This document shows, in pieces, positions 12,522 to 25,071 of a stretch of 64,000 nt of DNA (the stretch's first letter is position 1; each line of letters opens with the position of its first letter). The stretch covers positions 90,678,182 through 90,742,181 of the forward strand of contig CM068839.1 of NCBI GenBank assembly GCA_028554795.2, given 5' to 3'. The notes under the pieces are model-generated. The model searched no databases and had not been told where the DNA came from. It worked only from the letters and a program-made list of their open reading frames with translations. The position numbers and the translations under genes were made by a program. This DNA is from Sinohyriopsis cumingii (taxonomy: Eukaryota; Mollusca; Bivalvia; Unionida; Unionidae).

Positions 12522-13016
12522 TTGCATGACATGAATTCTTTGAAAACATCTTATTTGCATGACATGAATGCTTTGAAAACATCTTATTTGCATGGCATGA
12601 ATGCTTTGAAAACATCTTATTTGCATGGCATGAATGCCTTGAAAACATCTTATTTGCATGGCATGAATGCCTTGAAAACATCTTATTTGCATAACATGAA
12701 TGCCTTGAAAACATCTTATTTGCATGGCATGAATGCCTTGAAAACATCTTATTTGCATGGCATGAATGCCTTGAAAACATCTTATCTGCATAACATGAAT
12801 GCCTTGAAAACATCTTATTTGCATGGCATGAATGCCTTGAAAACATCTTATTTGCATGACATGAATGCTTTGAAAATATCTTATTTGCATGACATGAATG
12901 CCTTGAAAACATCTTATCTGCATGGCATGAATGCCTTGAAAACATCTTATTAGCATGACATGAAAGCCTTGAAAACATCTTATTTGCATGACATGAATGC
13001 TTTGAAAACATCTTAT
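12522..13016. repeat. Exact 15 x 33-bp minisatellite
   Basis: There are fifteen head-to-tail copies of a 33-bp unit beginning TTGCATGRCATGAATGC, differing by a few transitions. Because 33 is a multiple of three, long repetitive ORFs appear in several frames (LHGMNALKTSY on plus; two frames on minus). These are repeat artefacts unless expression is shown. Confidence 0.97.
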
Positions 13017-13239
13017 TACCAATTTCATGTCTCACTTAAACTTGGAAAACATAAAGATATTATCTTCAAAACAGAAAAAATAAAGCAATGTCCTCGTGCA
13101 AAAATAATCTCATATAGAACAAATCCCGACATGAGGATGAATACCAACGACATATATCACACTGTACTTCCTGCAGATGCAAAAGACTGCTGCGGCCACA
13201 GGTACCTGTATTTATTAGTGGAAAAGGAAAACTATTGAC

Positions 13240-14769
13240 AACACCCAGTCCTATTATATATTTTTTTAAATTTTACTTAAGGTGATAAACTTGAGTGGTT
13301 TGAAATCTGCACCCTTGCTGATTCTGTGCTCATTTTATTTATTCAATCAGCACCTTCATTCACTGGTTAAATATCTCTGCTTAAAAAGAGAAATTCTAAA
13401 TTTGTTCAAAATGAACAATTTAAGGAGAGATGCTGCCAGGATTTTATCTTAAGGGGGACTTCAACCTTTGTCAACAAAAGGGGAGAGTAGAAAAGGAGGG
13501 GGAGGAGGAAACTGTCATAGTTCAATATTTACCTAACACTTCAATATCTATCTATCTTCCTGCTCCACTGTTTTAGCGTTCAAATGAAATCAAAATCTTT
13601 AAGAGATCTCATTTCCAGTTGTATGTGGTAAGTATTAATCGGTTAATTTTCTGAGCATCATCTGTTCCTTATCCGAGTATAAATATTTGTATTTCCTTCT
13701 AAAGAAACATATGACTAGCTAGCTTTGTCAGCTCAAAGATGTTGGGTAACTGATCCTCATGGCTCTTATTTATCACTTTCCAGAGCTCTATTATCTATTG
13801 GATACATCTGCTAAGATAGGATATTTCACTACCAAATTTACTTTTTTGAATCGGTAAATAATTGACTACAATGCCTGATGTCTTATCTGTTCAGTAATGC
13901 TGTACTAAGGGTTTTTAGTCCATCAATGCCAGTCTGCTTGTGCGGACAGAGGTATTCAAATAAATATCTTTATTACTTCTTAATTTCATTTTTTTCATCC
14001 TTACTTATTCAGTTTATCTTAACCTTGATATAGATATATGGTTTTGCAGCACATGATCCGCAGCTTTGCGGCAGGGTAAACTGACTGATGAAAACATGAA
14101 AATTGCATTCTACTTTTAAATTGTCTTTTTTAAATTAGATTCAGTATTCTGCACTTTCTAAATTTAATTTCGAAATACCGCTGAAAAGGAGACTGACCAT
14201 CATGCTGTTTATTTTTCTCCATCCAACATTTACATACGACTCGTATTTAACACCATTTTCAGGCTCAAAATCACTTACTGGTATCTCCATTAACAATTAC
14301 CCATCTCCAATAATCAATTTGTTGTCATCATCACTATCACCAGCCAGTATCTGCCAAATCAAAAAGTAATGAACCACGCTGGTAATCAGACATTTTGGGT
14401 TTTCTAGGTAGTCTGTATTTTAAAAATGCATTTGTAAAACTTCCTTCATGGAAGGTTCAAATTACTCCACAATGCTTATTGTTATTATAACAACCATTCA
14501 TGACATGCTAGAAGAGCCCACATATGTAAACAGTTGCCTACTCTCAACAAACAGATGTTAAATAAAACTATACTTTGCTGAACACATTTCCATATGCATG
14601 GCTTTCAACTAAATAGTGGGAATTTTTGCACATAACTGTTGCCCAAGTGTGCGAATTCATACAAATTTTGCACAATTCATGCAATCGCACACCCTGTGAG
14701 CATCTCTGCTTAAGTACTTTACATATCAACGACATTTGCACGAAGTTTTCTGTTGTATTACATGTTTAG
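13240..14769. other. No gene seen
   Basis: Non-coding AT-rich sequence. There is a short G-rich purine tract near 13480-13510. Confidence 0.4.
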
Positions 14770-14930
14770 GCTCTAACAAATAGTAACAAAAGAAAGAGTG
14801 AAAACAACAAGCTTAAAACAATATAACAAATAATTTATTTCCCTGGAAAACACTGTAAAGATAAAAAAATAAGAACTTACAGTTTTAAGAATGAAATCCA
14901 AAATTAATCCAAGAATACTCCACGAATTCA
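14770..14930 (+). repeat. Dispersed repeat, copy A
   Basis: This matches 27505-27640 in direct orientation. Shared words are 'AAGAAAGAGTGAAAAC.AACAAG', 'CAAAT.ATTTA.TTCCCT', 'AAGAACTTACAGT' and 'AATCCAAAAT'. It has no coding content. The family is unknown. Confidence 0.6.
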
Positions 14931-15157
14931 ATTTTTGAAGTCCTAGTAATGAAATATTCTAATGAATTCAAGTTCGAGTCCTGACGAAAAATCCAGAATG
15001 GAAGGCGATGACATATACTGTCTTCAGTATGGTGCTGTATCATCTACAGTTCTTTTTATTGCACAGTCAATAATATTCTGGTGTTTGAATTTCCAAATAA
15101 AATTTATAGAAATGTCTTTGTCCAAGACTTCTGTATAAGCACACAAATATTTCCAGG

Positions 15158-15417
15158 GGCCCCGAGTGTCCGAGTGGTCTAAAGCGCTCTCCGTTACGGA
15201 TCACTGCCATCTCACCTCTGTATGCGTGGGTTCGAGTCCAAGGTTCGGCTAATGTTGGTACGTGGGAAAGCCTGCCGGTAGCTTCTCGTGGGTCGGTGGT
15301 TCTTCCCTGGGTTTTCCAGGGTTCCTCCTCCACCAGTTATACTGGCCGCCATGTATAGCCTATCTTGTGCTGAAAAATGGCGTCAAATCCTACAACAACA
15401 AGAACAACAACAACAAT
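15158..15417 (+). repeat. tRNA-derived SINE, copy 3
   Basis: This is a full-length copy with a well-preserved B box (GGTTCGAGTCC) and a (CAA)n tail. It is bounded by a perfect 13-bp target-site duplication, AAATATTTCCAGG, at 15145-15157 and 15418-15430. Confidence 0.92.
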
Positions 15418-15430
15418 AAATATTTCCAGG

Positions 15431-16705
15431 AAAAAGAATTAATCTTTAAGAATCCAAATACGCTGAATAAAAATTAAAATATAACTCCAAACTGATCACA
15501 ACAAAAGGAACACCTTTACATCCCAGTATTTAGAAGCCTGACAGAAATATCTCTCTAAACGTCACTATTAAAACTAACTACTGCGCAATTTTAAAAAAAC
15601 CAGAATTGCGAAATAGAGGCTGTTTACATATAAAGTTACGTATTCCCAGTATGACCTTGATAAAAACCAATCATTTTATTCTAAGAATAAGATAAAAATA
15701 GAACGTTGTTTATTTGACTCACTGATTTCTGAATCAAGGTCAGGAACATGGTCAGCTATAGGTGTTTACAACTTAACAGTCAGGTCAAACTAATTTCTGG
15801 AAAATATCAAATTCCTAGTAAACAAAATTACATTACTTTGACATGTAATGAAAATTAAAAATAAAAAGATTTTAAAACTTATAAGCAATTAAATTAAATC
15901 AAATATAAATTAAATCCAATATACCTAACAGCTGTTTTGCTAGTACTTCCTATTTGTCACACAACGATTAAGCTATACTAACTCCTGATTGGTAGTTATT
16001 ATTTAACCGGGACTGGAACAAGCAACAATCATCAATGAGATCTGAATGCAACATATTTCACTGTTTGACCCACTGGTGATGTAGCTTTCAAATCGACCAA
16101 AGTAGACAAGATATTATTTAACGTAGAAACTTTGCATAAATATAGTTATTAAATGATGAGTAAAGTACTTCTTTATACACGTGGAACACGTTTGGAATAT
16201 ATGGTATGAACATGCTGCTGGGTTAAGATAATTAGCATGGAATGGGGGAGAAGTCAGATTATAAACCATGTCACTTTGGTGCAATTTGTAGATGGCAAGC
16301 AAGTATTCTCCAGTCATTTTCGTTTTCACTAATAAAAATGAGTGCCTAGGACTGCAAATGATGTTTCAGATGAATTCTATATTTAAAGAATAACAAGGGA
16401 AACTATTAATAATTGTTCATGACTGCTGAACAAGGTTACAATGTTCAACACTAACTTTTTTAAGTAGGACGCCTGCAGGACTTCATGCTCTTGAAAACTG
16501 GTGGTCCTTTTTACTGACAGAAGGTCCTGCTCATTTATGGCTATAGTTACTGAGAAAAATACATAGGTGTCAACCCCTTGCGATAAAAACATGTACGCCA
16601 GACCAATAAAAACCTTACAAAGACCAAAAAATCCTTACATGAAAAAATGTATTAATATATTATATAAGATCAACAGTTTTAAAACAACAAATGCTACACA
16701 CAAAG
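15431..16705. other. No gene seen
   Basis: AT-rich, non-coding. Short minus-strand ORFs (16114-16329, 16383-16592) have no recognisable motif. Confidence 0.4.
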
Positions 16706-16710
16706 TAGTT

Positions 16711-17058
16711 TTACACATATTTACATAAATATTTACATTTCTGAAACTTTCTCTCATTCTTTTCACTTATAACACTATCATCCTCCTGCTTTGGCTGAGC
16801 AAAGGAGGTTTTGATGGATACTCCCTTCATTTCAAAATTTCTTTCATACAGTTTTGTTCTGAAGTGTTCCTCCAGATCATATACGCCCAACACCACCACT
16901 TTAATGTCTTTACTGCATACTTTACAAAACGCATGGGAAGATCCTAACTTGGATACATCTACAATGCCAGGGAAGAATTTAATCCAATCAGCCTGAAACT
17001 TGCCATGACCTCGGTCAGTGTCTTCATACTTGTGATTTTTTTAGTTAGGCTCAGCCAT
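16711..17058 (-). pseudogene. BED-type zinc-finger-like fragment (hAT-related?)
   Basis: Reading minus from an ATG at 17058 (MAEPN), the frame meets TAA at 17041-17043 and then continues in the same frame. It shows DWIKFF, AFCKVCSKDIKV and EEHFRTKLYERN, followed by a KTSFA-type end. A tryptophan-containing start, a C-x2-C and a downstream His are the layout of BED-like fingers at the N terminus of hAT-type transposases and their domesticated relatives. The usual final His is not evident, and no catalytic domain follows. I interpret it as a decayed fragment or a single exon. A possible acceptor (CATCTAG) lies just upstream. Confidence 0.45.
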
Positions 17059-17059
17059 T

Positions 17060-18751
17060 TGATGGATGGAATATTTCACCTAGATGAAAGAAATATAAAC
17101 AAAATTAAAAATTTAGATTTGACATGTGATAGAGGAAGATCTCCCGATTACAAATGTGTTACGAATTTATATTTATCCCCATAAACCCCAAGATGTCAGG
17201 AGCTCTCCAAAAATTGAAATTGAAAAATATTAAAAAAATCGAAAAAGTAGCAGTCCAGAAGTTTATACCTCATAAGTTATTGATTGTTTCTATTGAAATT
17301 GCATATCTGGTGCTTGAAAAGTTATGAATTTGCTATATGGTGTGCCGATTTTGGTCAAAAACTTTATATAAATTGACAGTGTTACATATTTTCAAGCCAC
17401 GAGAATGACGTCCCTCAGTTTCTGTAGTACTTCCATCATTATGTAAATGCATCTTCTTGTTTGCATTATGTATGACAAATTTAAATCAAAACTAAGACAG
17501 CACGCTAAAATGCCGGTGCTAAATTCAGCAGACTATTTAATTTTAGTGAGTATATTGTTTAAAATGTTAATAAATCAACTTTATCTCCACACAGAAAAGT
17601 CGGACGAATTTTGATTACACCAGCATGACCGCCACACTTTGTAAAGTGATGTAAACTTTATGCATAAGTATAAATAATAAAATAATAATGTATAAAATAA
17701 GAAAACATACTTACTACACAGCTAGTTTAGTCAATATTAGAAATCCGAGTGAGCATCAAATTTTCTGAGCGATAAACGACAAGATCTTCACACAAACAGG
17801 AGTTGAACCATGAAATTAAACTAATTTAAATATCAAAGGAAAAGCACGGTTTTGAGTATGATTTGACTGGTTGTTTCAGGCCACCCTGCACACAAAACAA
17901 AACAAACAATTTTTTTAATGTTGTACAAAAAAATTTACAAAACGGTTGTATGGCTGTACACTGAAGAAAATGGAAAAAACATACAAATTATGGGTAAACC
18001 GTACAAGTTGACACCTATGAAAATGTGTAATATATATTATAAAATAAAACACACATACAAGGTTTGCATTAAATTCATCAACAGTTTTTATGCTCTGTTT
18101 TTTAACGCTGACAAACGTTGTGTGTGGTATTTATTATCCTCATCACAATCATTGTCGTCATCAGCTGCATCAACTTCATTTACGCACCACCTGTTCCCAT
18201 TGCATCAATCTTTTTCATCCCTTTCTTCCCATAATCTCTGACATAAGGCCCGCTATAAAATGACTGATGGTTTCGCTGTACACCTAGGGTACATTTTTTA
18301 TACCAAAAAAGTGAGTTGGTGGTTTAAGTGTTTACAGTGTTATAAATGGAATGGATCTAAATTTTAAATTTATGGTTAAGTAGTTTAAATCTCTAGCATT
18401 ATAGTTTAAATTCAATAGTATAAAATGAAAGTTAATAACATTTACCCTGAATTCAAAAGTATGGATACAATTTCTGCCTCTTTGTTAGATGTATTAGTGG
18501 AGACATCATCAATAACAGACAAAAAGAGGCAATGATATGGACCTGTTCTGACCCTGATAAATTTATGCCAATACTGCCTATTTCCAAACCTTGTCCAACC
18601 CACATAATTTCACATTGTCAGTATATGGGTTTCACCACAAAATGAGCATTTATAAACATGAGAGGTAGTTTTTAAAAGGCTGCCTTATTCAGCAACAAAA
18701 TAGATTTCTCACCTTCAGGGGAGCCAGGGGCTGCATTCACAGCTTTCTCTC
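17060..18751. other. No gene seen
   Basis: No supported gene. The plus ORF at 17918-18241 is low-complexity at its C terminus and lacks recognisable domains. Confidence 0.4.
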
Positions 18752-18755
18752 TTAA

Positions 18756-19220
18756 GGTATAACGGTACCAAATGCGCAAGTCCAGGTGGGCGGAGCTTAA
18801 GGTGTATGGAACATTGTATTCAGAATTAAAGAACAACACTAGCTGTGATTGGTGCATTATGTAAGAGTTGTACTTTCTGTTTGGCTTAAAAAAATGTTGA
18901 GCCTCTTGGCAACATGTGAGTTTGTGTTAATTTCTATCTAGATCATATTTTGTATTTTTTATGATTTTTTTTAAATTATGGTACACATGGCTGAAAATGC
19001 GCTTGTTGTGACTAGATAACTCTTACCCCTGTCTAGTTCCAGTAGAGTTATCTCTCTTAAATGCAATGGAGTACCTGGTTATGTCATTGTCAAATTGACA
19101 ATCTAGCATTGTTCTATATGACAGTGTGTGACATGCATGCCCAAGTAGGACAGAAAGTATATTTATTTCACAAAACATTAGCATTGAGGTATATGGAAAA
19201 ACAATTGGTACCGTGATACC
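18756..19220. mobile_element. 465-bp MITE, copy 1, TTAA target site
   Basis: Terminal inverted repeats GGTATAACGGTACCAA and TTGGTACCGTGATACC bound a non-coding 465-bp body. It is flanked on both sides by TTAA (18752-18755 and 19221-19224). The TTAA target site suggests piggyBac-type mobilisation; the autonomous partner is not in the window. A near-identical copy lies at 42418-42882. Confidence 0.88.
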
Positions 19221-19224
19221 TTAA

Positions 19225-22200
19225 GCTATTCCTTTTGTGGCTCTCTGATGAGTCATGGGTTCTGACTGTACCAATTTTAAAGTTTTTGCAGCCAACTAAA
19301 AAATGTTCCTGAGCGTAATATATACAGAGCAAACTGAACATGTCATCTCATCCTTCTCCTTGTTGCGAGTTAGCCACGGGAATTAGGTATCTTGCAATTT
19401 TCATTCTCTTTTAGTTTTATCGTACACACGTATTTTGAGTTTCTTGTTTTTGGTGGGGTTTTCTTGGTTTGGGGAGGGGGTTGAGGCAGGGGGTGGTGGA
19501 GAGATCAAGAAATCTCCATATTTGTCAAACACATGAAACCAAACAACAAAAGTCAATCACCAAAATGTTTGATGCTCTTACATGATAAACAAAGTAAGCA
19601 CCCAAACGATAATTTACTGTAAGTGCTCTTTGCTTTATTTTAACTTCATTTCACTTTTGATTTTCGGCGTGTTTGACATGTTTCTAATTAGATTTATACA
19701 ATCCTATAACATAGGATAGATATAATTTTAATATCCACAATTTAAAATAGCAGGCCCAAGGTACTACCCAGCTTTAGGAAAGTGGTCGTCCTTCTCAAAA
19801 TCAGGTGGCCTCGAGCTAGTGACCCTGCGTTAGTGTCGAACCCTGCTGAAGACTAAAATAACGTCCATACAGTATTGTTTTGTATTGATTCTCCATCTCT
19901 TGTATCGATATGTGTATCGTTACGGAAAAAGTACTGATGTATCGATATATCGATCAATTGTTTCATGTCTATAAATTACTGTTCTTAATGAAAATGGAAA
20001 ACCAATTTAACTTTTCATAAATATAATGAAGCAGTAATTACTCTCACTAATTGCTTTGTACATACTTTCCTTGCTGCCTAACAACCTTTATGTACGATGT
20101 TCTCATCTATTTTTACATCTCTTTAACACTATTTATAAACCTATACTTCTGATTTAATGCACTATAATAATTATGTACCCAAACTGTTATTTTAAGATCC
20201 ATTTTAGAATGATTACATAGTTTTCCAATTTTATCGTTCTTTCAATGATTTTAAAATCTGATGTCTTTTTTATGTAATAATATATAATTAAAACCATCTG
20301 TAATTCTTTTTTCAAAATTCAAATAATTCTAACAGACAATACAACAACATGCATGGAAAGATATAAAACATCCCAGTTATGAAAGTATGAATGCACCCGG
20401 CTGGACACCACAACCCCAAAATTTAGTAAACATATTATTTTAATAAAATTTTTTGGAGGTGCATGGTACAAAAAGATATGTGAACTTTGACTTTTTCTGA
20501 ACCAGGCCCTTAAGTCTTTGTATCATTTCTGTAACAGTTGCAATTAAATGAAGTAGTTTGTGCTCTAACATGGGGAAAATAATTTTACTGTTAAAATCAC
20601 AGGATTTTTCAGAGTGGTGTGGGCATTTAAGATTGAATTTGAATGGGTTACTTTGTTTTACTCTATTCAAAATGGTCTAAACTAAATAATTTATATCATT
20701 AAAATGCACAAATATTTTGAAATTCACTTCACAAAGATCAAAATATAAAAAACAATATTAATAATAATAATAATATTAATTATCATTATTATTCATCCTT
20801 ATATATCTTTGCAGGATTAAACAATGCATAAAGACAGGAACAGTCAGTCCAATTTCCATTACAAGGACTCGTGTCCTTGCTAACAAATTAAAGGCACAAA
20901 AGTGCAGCTGAAGGTGCATTTTCTTATAAAAATGTTGGGACATCTATGTCAATGAACTGATTAAATACTAATTAAAAGGTAATTATGGGGTAATATCAAG
21001 TACTTAGAGGTTTTCATTATGAAACACAAGCTCTCTGAAATCTTCGTATGTAGCTTAATTATCTATTGTCTCCGTATTGAAATGCCGCTCAGCAGTGATC
21101 GGCAGATCCCAAACAAATAAGACACATCCGGTGACCGAAATTTCCATACAGTGATTATATGACAAATTGTGTACAATGAAGTTGATGACGTAAAACACAA
21201 ACACGCTACGAGACTGCATAAAATGTCAACAACAGTAAATACAATCTTCTACTGATCTTGTTCTTTTCTCCTTATCCTTTTCCTTTTTAATTTTGAGTGG
21301 AAACATTGAAATTTATTTAAAAGTACTTTTATACTTATATTTAAATAGAAAATGACTTAAATCTATGGGCTTTGTACAGTATTGCAAAATTCCACAGTTA
21401 CTCGATTTCTTGTATAGTATTCACAATCCTTTAGTCCCATTCAATTTTATAAACGAAAATCGTCTAGAATATTTACTTTTATTGATATTCTCAAAACTTA
21501 GTAATTTCATTAATCATTTTATAAATTCTAACCAGATTGTCACCAGTGGACTCCTAACACTCTCATCTTCCTGGCGTTTCAAACAAAGCAGAAACAAATT
21601 CATGTTCTGCTTCTCTAAGTTAATACCTTACATACACAAGGTTTTAAAGATGAGTTTTATTAAAATCTGCAACTGGAGTATGGAATTCAGGTCCAAAAAC
21701 ATAGGGCCAGATCATAAAGAGTACACACACTCAAATGTACAGTCACTTGTCACTTGAAGTTTGACCACCATTTTATTCTTGCACATGTTTATTGGGTATT
21801 ATGCACACCGATTATATAGACACATAGACTTTGCTTTGGTGCCCTTTTGAGGAAAGTTGGGGCCCTTTCGAAATTTTGCTCCCCCCATAACACTTTACAT
21901 GATGAAGCCCAGAAAACTTCCATCAAATCACAACCTCACGTGTATTAGTTTCTGATTCTCAATTAGGACTATATTCCTATAAGTTTGATAAGTAATCACG
22001 AATACATTAGTTATCAAATTATGAAATACTTTTGCATATTAAAATTCATTAGAGAGACAACTGGACCACGGTAGCAATCATCGCGTGTAACAGAGAAGAT
22101 ATACACCAAAAGATAAATTCAAACGTAGAAACTTTGTTATTACCCGGACTGAAATCAGCTCACTTTGAAGCTCAAGTCCAAAGTGACCTTTAAGAAGGAG

Positions 22201-22489
22201 AGGGAGAGAAAGGACGAAGCATGGAGCAATAAACAGAGGGGGGAGAGGAGGACCTGCTGTGCAGCCTGAAAACAGAGCTGACCAAGCTCTACACATAGTT
22301 CAAACAACTTAAAGGCAGACAAGAATGAGTGTAATTGTTTATTTATATCTTGCAAAACAAGTACTAATACATACTGAAAAATGTTTGGTACTAGGTAACC
22401 TGGCAAAGACTCTAATATCTACAAGTCGGTAGTGTTCTGCACAGCATAGAAAACGGATACTTATATTGAATGATTCTTTTTTTACCAAA
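19225..22489. other. No gene seen; G-rich tract near 19450-19500
   Basis: Non-coding. A G-rich tract at ~19450-19500 (GGTGGGG, GGGGAGGGGG, GGGGGTGGTGG) could form a G-quadruplex. An (ATT/AAT)n run lies near 20757-20790. The ORF at 21365-21757 is AT-driven and unconvincing. Confidence 0.4.
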
Positions 22490-22501
22490 CAATATGTTTA
22501 A

Positions 22502-22748
22502 TGTTGTTGTTGTGGGTTTTAACGCCATTTTTCTGCACACGATAGGCTTTACATGGTGGCCAGTATTAATGGTGTAGGAAGAACCCGGGAAAACCCCGGA
22601 AAGAACCACCAACCCACAAGAAGCTGCTGGCAAGCTTTCTCACATACCCACATTGGCTGAATCCGAGACTCGAACCAGCACAGACAGAGGTGAGATGGCA
22701 GTGATCCGTAACGGAGAACACTTTATACCACTCGGCCACTCGGGGCAC
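22502..22748 (-). repeat. tRNA-derived SINE, copy 4 (inverted)
   Basis: Same family in reverse orientation, beginning on plus with the complement of the (CAA)n tail. It is bounded by a perfect 12-bp duplication, CAATATGTTTAA, at 22490-22501 and 22749-22760. Confidence 0.92.
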
Positions 22749-22760
22749 CAATATGTTTAA

Positions 22761-24046
22761 ACTGCTTTACTTTTTGTTGCTACTCACCAGCCCACCCCAA
22801 TATCATTTGATAAAGGAAGACTGTGCACAGATAGCATAGAAAATACAGAGGCCACCTCATTTATATGGCCACCTTATATAATACATGTCATCTATTTCGC
22901 CTTTGTCAGTCATTGTACTTAATGATATAGGACTATTAGCTTAGAGTAGCAAAATAGAATGATGTAAATAAGTGCTTGTGGTACAATTTTAATTCCTGTG
23001 GCAATCAAAATATAACTAGCTAAAATCATTTCATATATACAAACAAATATTTCATACTGTTAAGTTCAACTTGACCTTTTTCCATTTTAAGTAATAAGTT
23101 TATATTTTTTACTTTAAAAAATAAAAAAAGGTAACAAAAAGTCAATGCGACCTTACATTAAGGTTCCTCAATTAGACCTGGCTAGGTTGCAGTTTTTTAA
23201 AAAGTTAGACCTGTGCAAAATTCATAGATCCATTTAAATCTTGTAAAATAATGATTACACCTTTATTCTTCTGTTTTAAATATGATGCATGCCTTCTTGT
23301 GCATTTATAAAACCCCAAAATATGTTAAGATAATACTACATATGCACTATCATGATAAACGTAAGGACTTAAAAATCCTAAAATATTTTATTTGCCCAGC
23401 ATTTTGACTGACATGCAGGGTCATAGAGAGCGATCACGGGCCCTGGGGTAAGAAACACCCATGCATCTCCAAGTTCTTGTTCAAAATTTTCTTTAATAAA
23501 ATTAAAAAGTGTTGCTCAGCCTGGGCTCCCTTATGGGTCCAGACCCCGGGGATATATTCCCAGTTGCCCCCATCTCTTGTTGACCCTGCTGACATGAAAG
23601 CTCTCAAAATTTCTACATGGCATTCAGTTTTTCCACCTCTGAACTGGTGATTACTGCTAATGATTTTTCTAATAAAAAGTTTACTTGATGCAATGGCAAT
23701 TTTGAAACTTCTTTCATTCTTTCAATAGCTTGTATGTATTCCTTGACCATGTGATTGCCAAAACTTACAACTGCCTATGAATTTGCAACTTGCACTTTCT
23801 ACCGATAAAATAAAAATAATGCATCCATTTACACAAACAAATAAAACTTTGGTGGTTACTCCTACAATACAACATTTGCAATCACTTATGTTTCCAAGGT
23901 GGACTTGCAACGAGTGATACCTGATGTAATACATAATTATTGTAAATTTCCACGGTATCATGATTTTAGTTTTCAAGCTTTTTGTACCACATACACATTC
24001 AGTATGCTTAACCTTAACCGTTTAAACAAATTCATGGAGATCATAG
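22761..24046. other. No gene seen
   Basis: AT-rich non-coding sequence upstream of the P2X7-C-like exons. Confidence 0.4.
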
Positions 24047-24237
24047 GAAATATGGAGCCAGACAAGCTGAGGGAACTGTTCATACAGATGTTGCAGTTCC
24101 ACCCCAGCCTTGTCAGTGTGATGGTTATCACCCAAACCCTAACACAGGAGTATCAGAATGGTGTCTGTGGAAAATGTAGGGAGATGCCCACTGATTTGGT
24201 GTGTTGTGAGAGAGAGCACTGCATATCACTTCTGTAG
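24047..24237 (+). CDS. P2X7 C-terminal-domain-like exon 1
   Basis: The frame reads NMEPDKLRELFIQMLQFHPS and then NGVCGKCREMPTDLVCCERE. This C-x2-C...CC cluster with REMPTD is characteristic of the zinc-binding C-terminal 'ballast' domain of P2X7 receptors, which also occurs in many invertebrate proteins without the channel. A plausible acceptor (CATAG) precedes it. The 3' boundary is unclear: GT at 24234 would avoid the in-frame TAG, while GT at 24238 would include it. No transmembrane P2X exons were seen upstream. Confidence 0.6.
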
Positions 24238-24831
24238 GTAATGAATATATAAACTTTGTTTCGAATGCGTACTGTCACTTAATGCATTATCAAATGAGGC
24301 ATATGATTTGATTATTTCTTTACAACCACTGTGAATGAATTTTAAAATTGTAAGCCGTCCAAAAACAGACATGCATGCATGATAAAGACTTTTTGTTTTT
24401 ACAATTGATCCTCAATGAGTAGATTCTTTTCATCACCCGGTTTCAATGTGGGTACCGCACTATGCCAAACAAACCTAAGCTGATGATGATACAAGGATAA
24501 GATTCTTGTGTAAATATTCATCTGCAATCAGCCATTCTGATTTGATCCCAATGCAGGAGTCGCTGACTTCTAGAAATGCTCCCCCAAAACTTTGAGTTGT
24601 CCATCTTAACATAAACTACACTTCATATCAGTTCTAGTTGTGATAGCAGTCTAGTACTCATGTCAAAATAAAAACCATGTGCAGTTTTGATCCATGTTTA
24701 GTTTACAGTGGAATTTGCTGATTGAAGATGAATAAAATTTGAAAAAGTGCATGTTCCTGTTGTTTTTATAAAATGTGTTTTTATATTTTTGAAATAGCAT
24801 ATTACAAATTGGAATAATTTTTCATGATTTT

Positions 24832-25071
24832 CAACTTCTAATCCTTGATGAGACTGTACTTGCCTTGGCCAGGATGTACAGAAGGGATGTTATTGTCGTC
24901 AAGGATGAAGTTGACTTGATGTGCGCCAACAGACATGCTGCCTATATGCAGTTCATACTATGGCAACATAGAAGGCTGGGGTCTGGACAGAGACATGTCA
25001 TTCCCTCTTGCAGTGTCTGGCGGATACGTGACAAATATCTGGATGCTTTTGGACAATACACTTACTTCTAG
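24832..25071 (+). CDS. P2X7 C-terminal-domain-like exon 2
   Basis: The same domain continues about 600 bases downstream: [17 protein letters not shown], then [27 protein letters not shown] and GQYTYF, ending at TAG. The RHAAY.QF..WQH and VIPSC..W.IR signatures are the second half of the P2X7-C domain, and the order matches exon 1. No clear AG acceptor was found directly before LILDE, so this pair may be a decayed gene or may use a more distant acceptor. Confidence 0.6.
   Translation, partial: QLLILDETVLALARMYRRDVIVVKDEVDLMCANRHAAYMQFILWQHRRLGSGQRHVIPSCSVWRIRDKYLDAFGQYTYF

Noticed and set aside
12501-13238. Long ORFs on both strands over the minisatellite
   Set aside because: They are translations of a 33-bp tandem unit whose length is a multiple of three; no independent coding evidence.
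17918-18241. 107-aa plus-strand ORF
   Set aside because: Lys/Tyr/Ile-rich start and Ser-rich low-complexity end, no domain; likely chance.
21365-21757. 130-aa plus-strand ORF
   Set aside because: AT-driven composition with no recognisable motif, splice context or promoter; consistent with chance.
177-22748. tRNA genes at the heads of the four SINEs
   Set aside because: Each is followed by the same SINE body, (CAA)n tail and target-site duplications, so they are retrotransposed heads, not tRNA genes.
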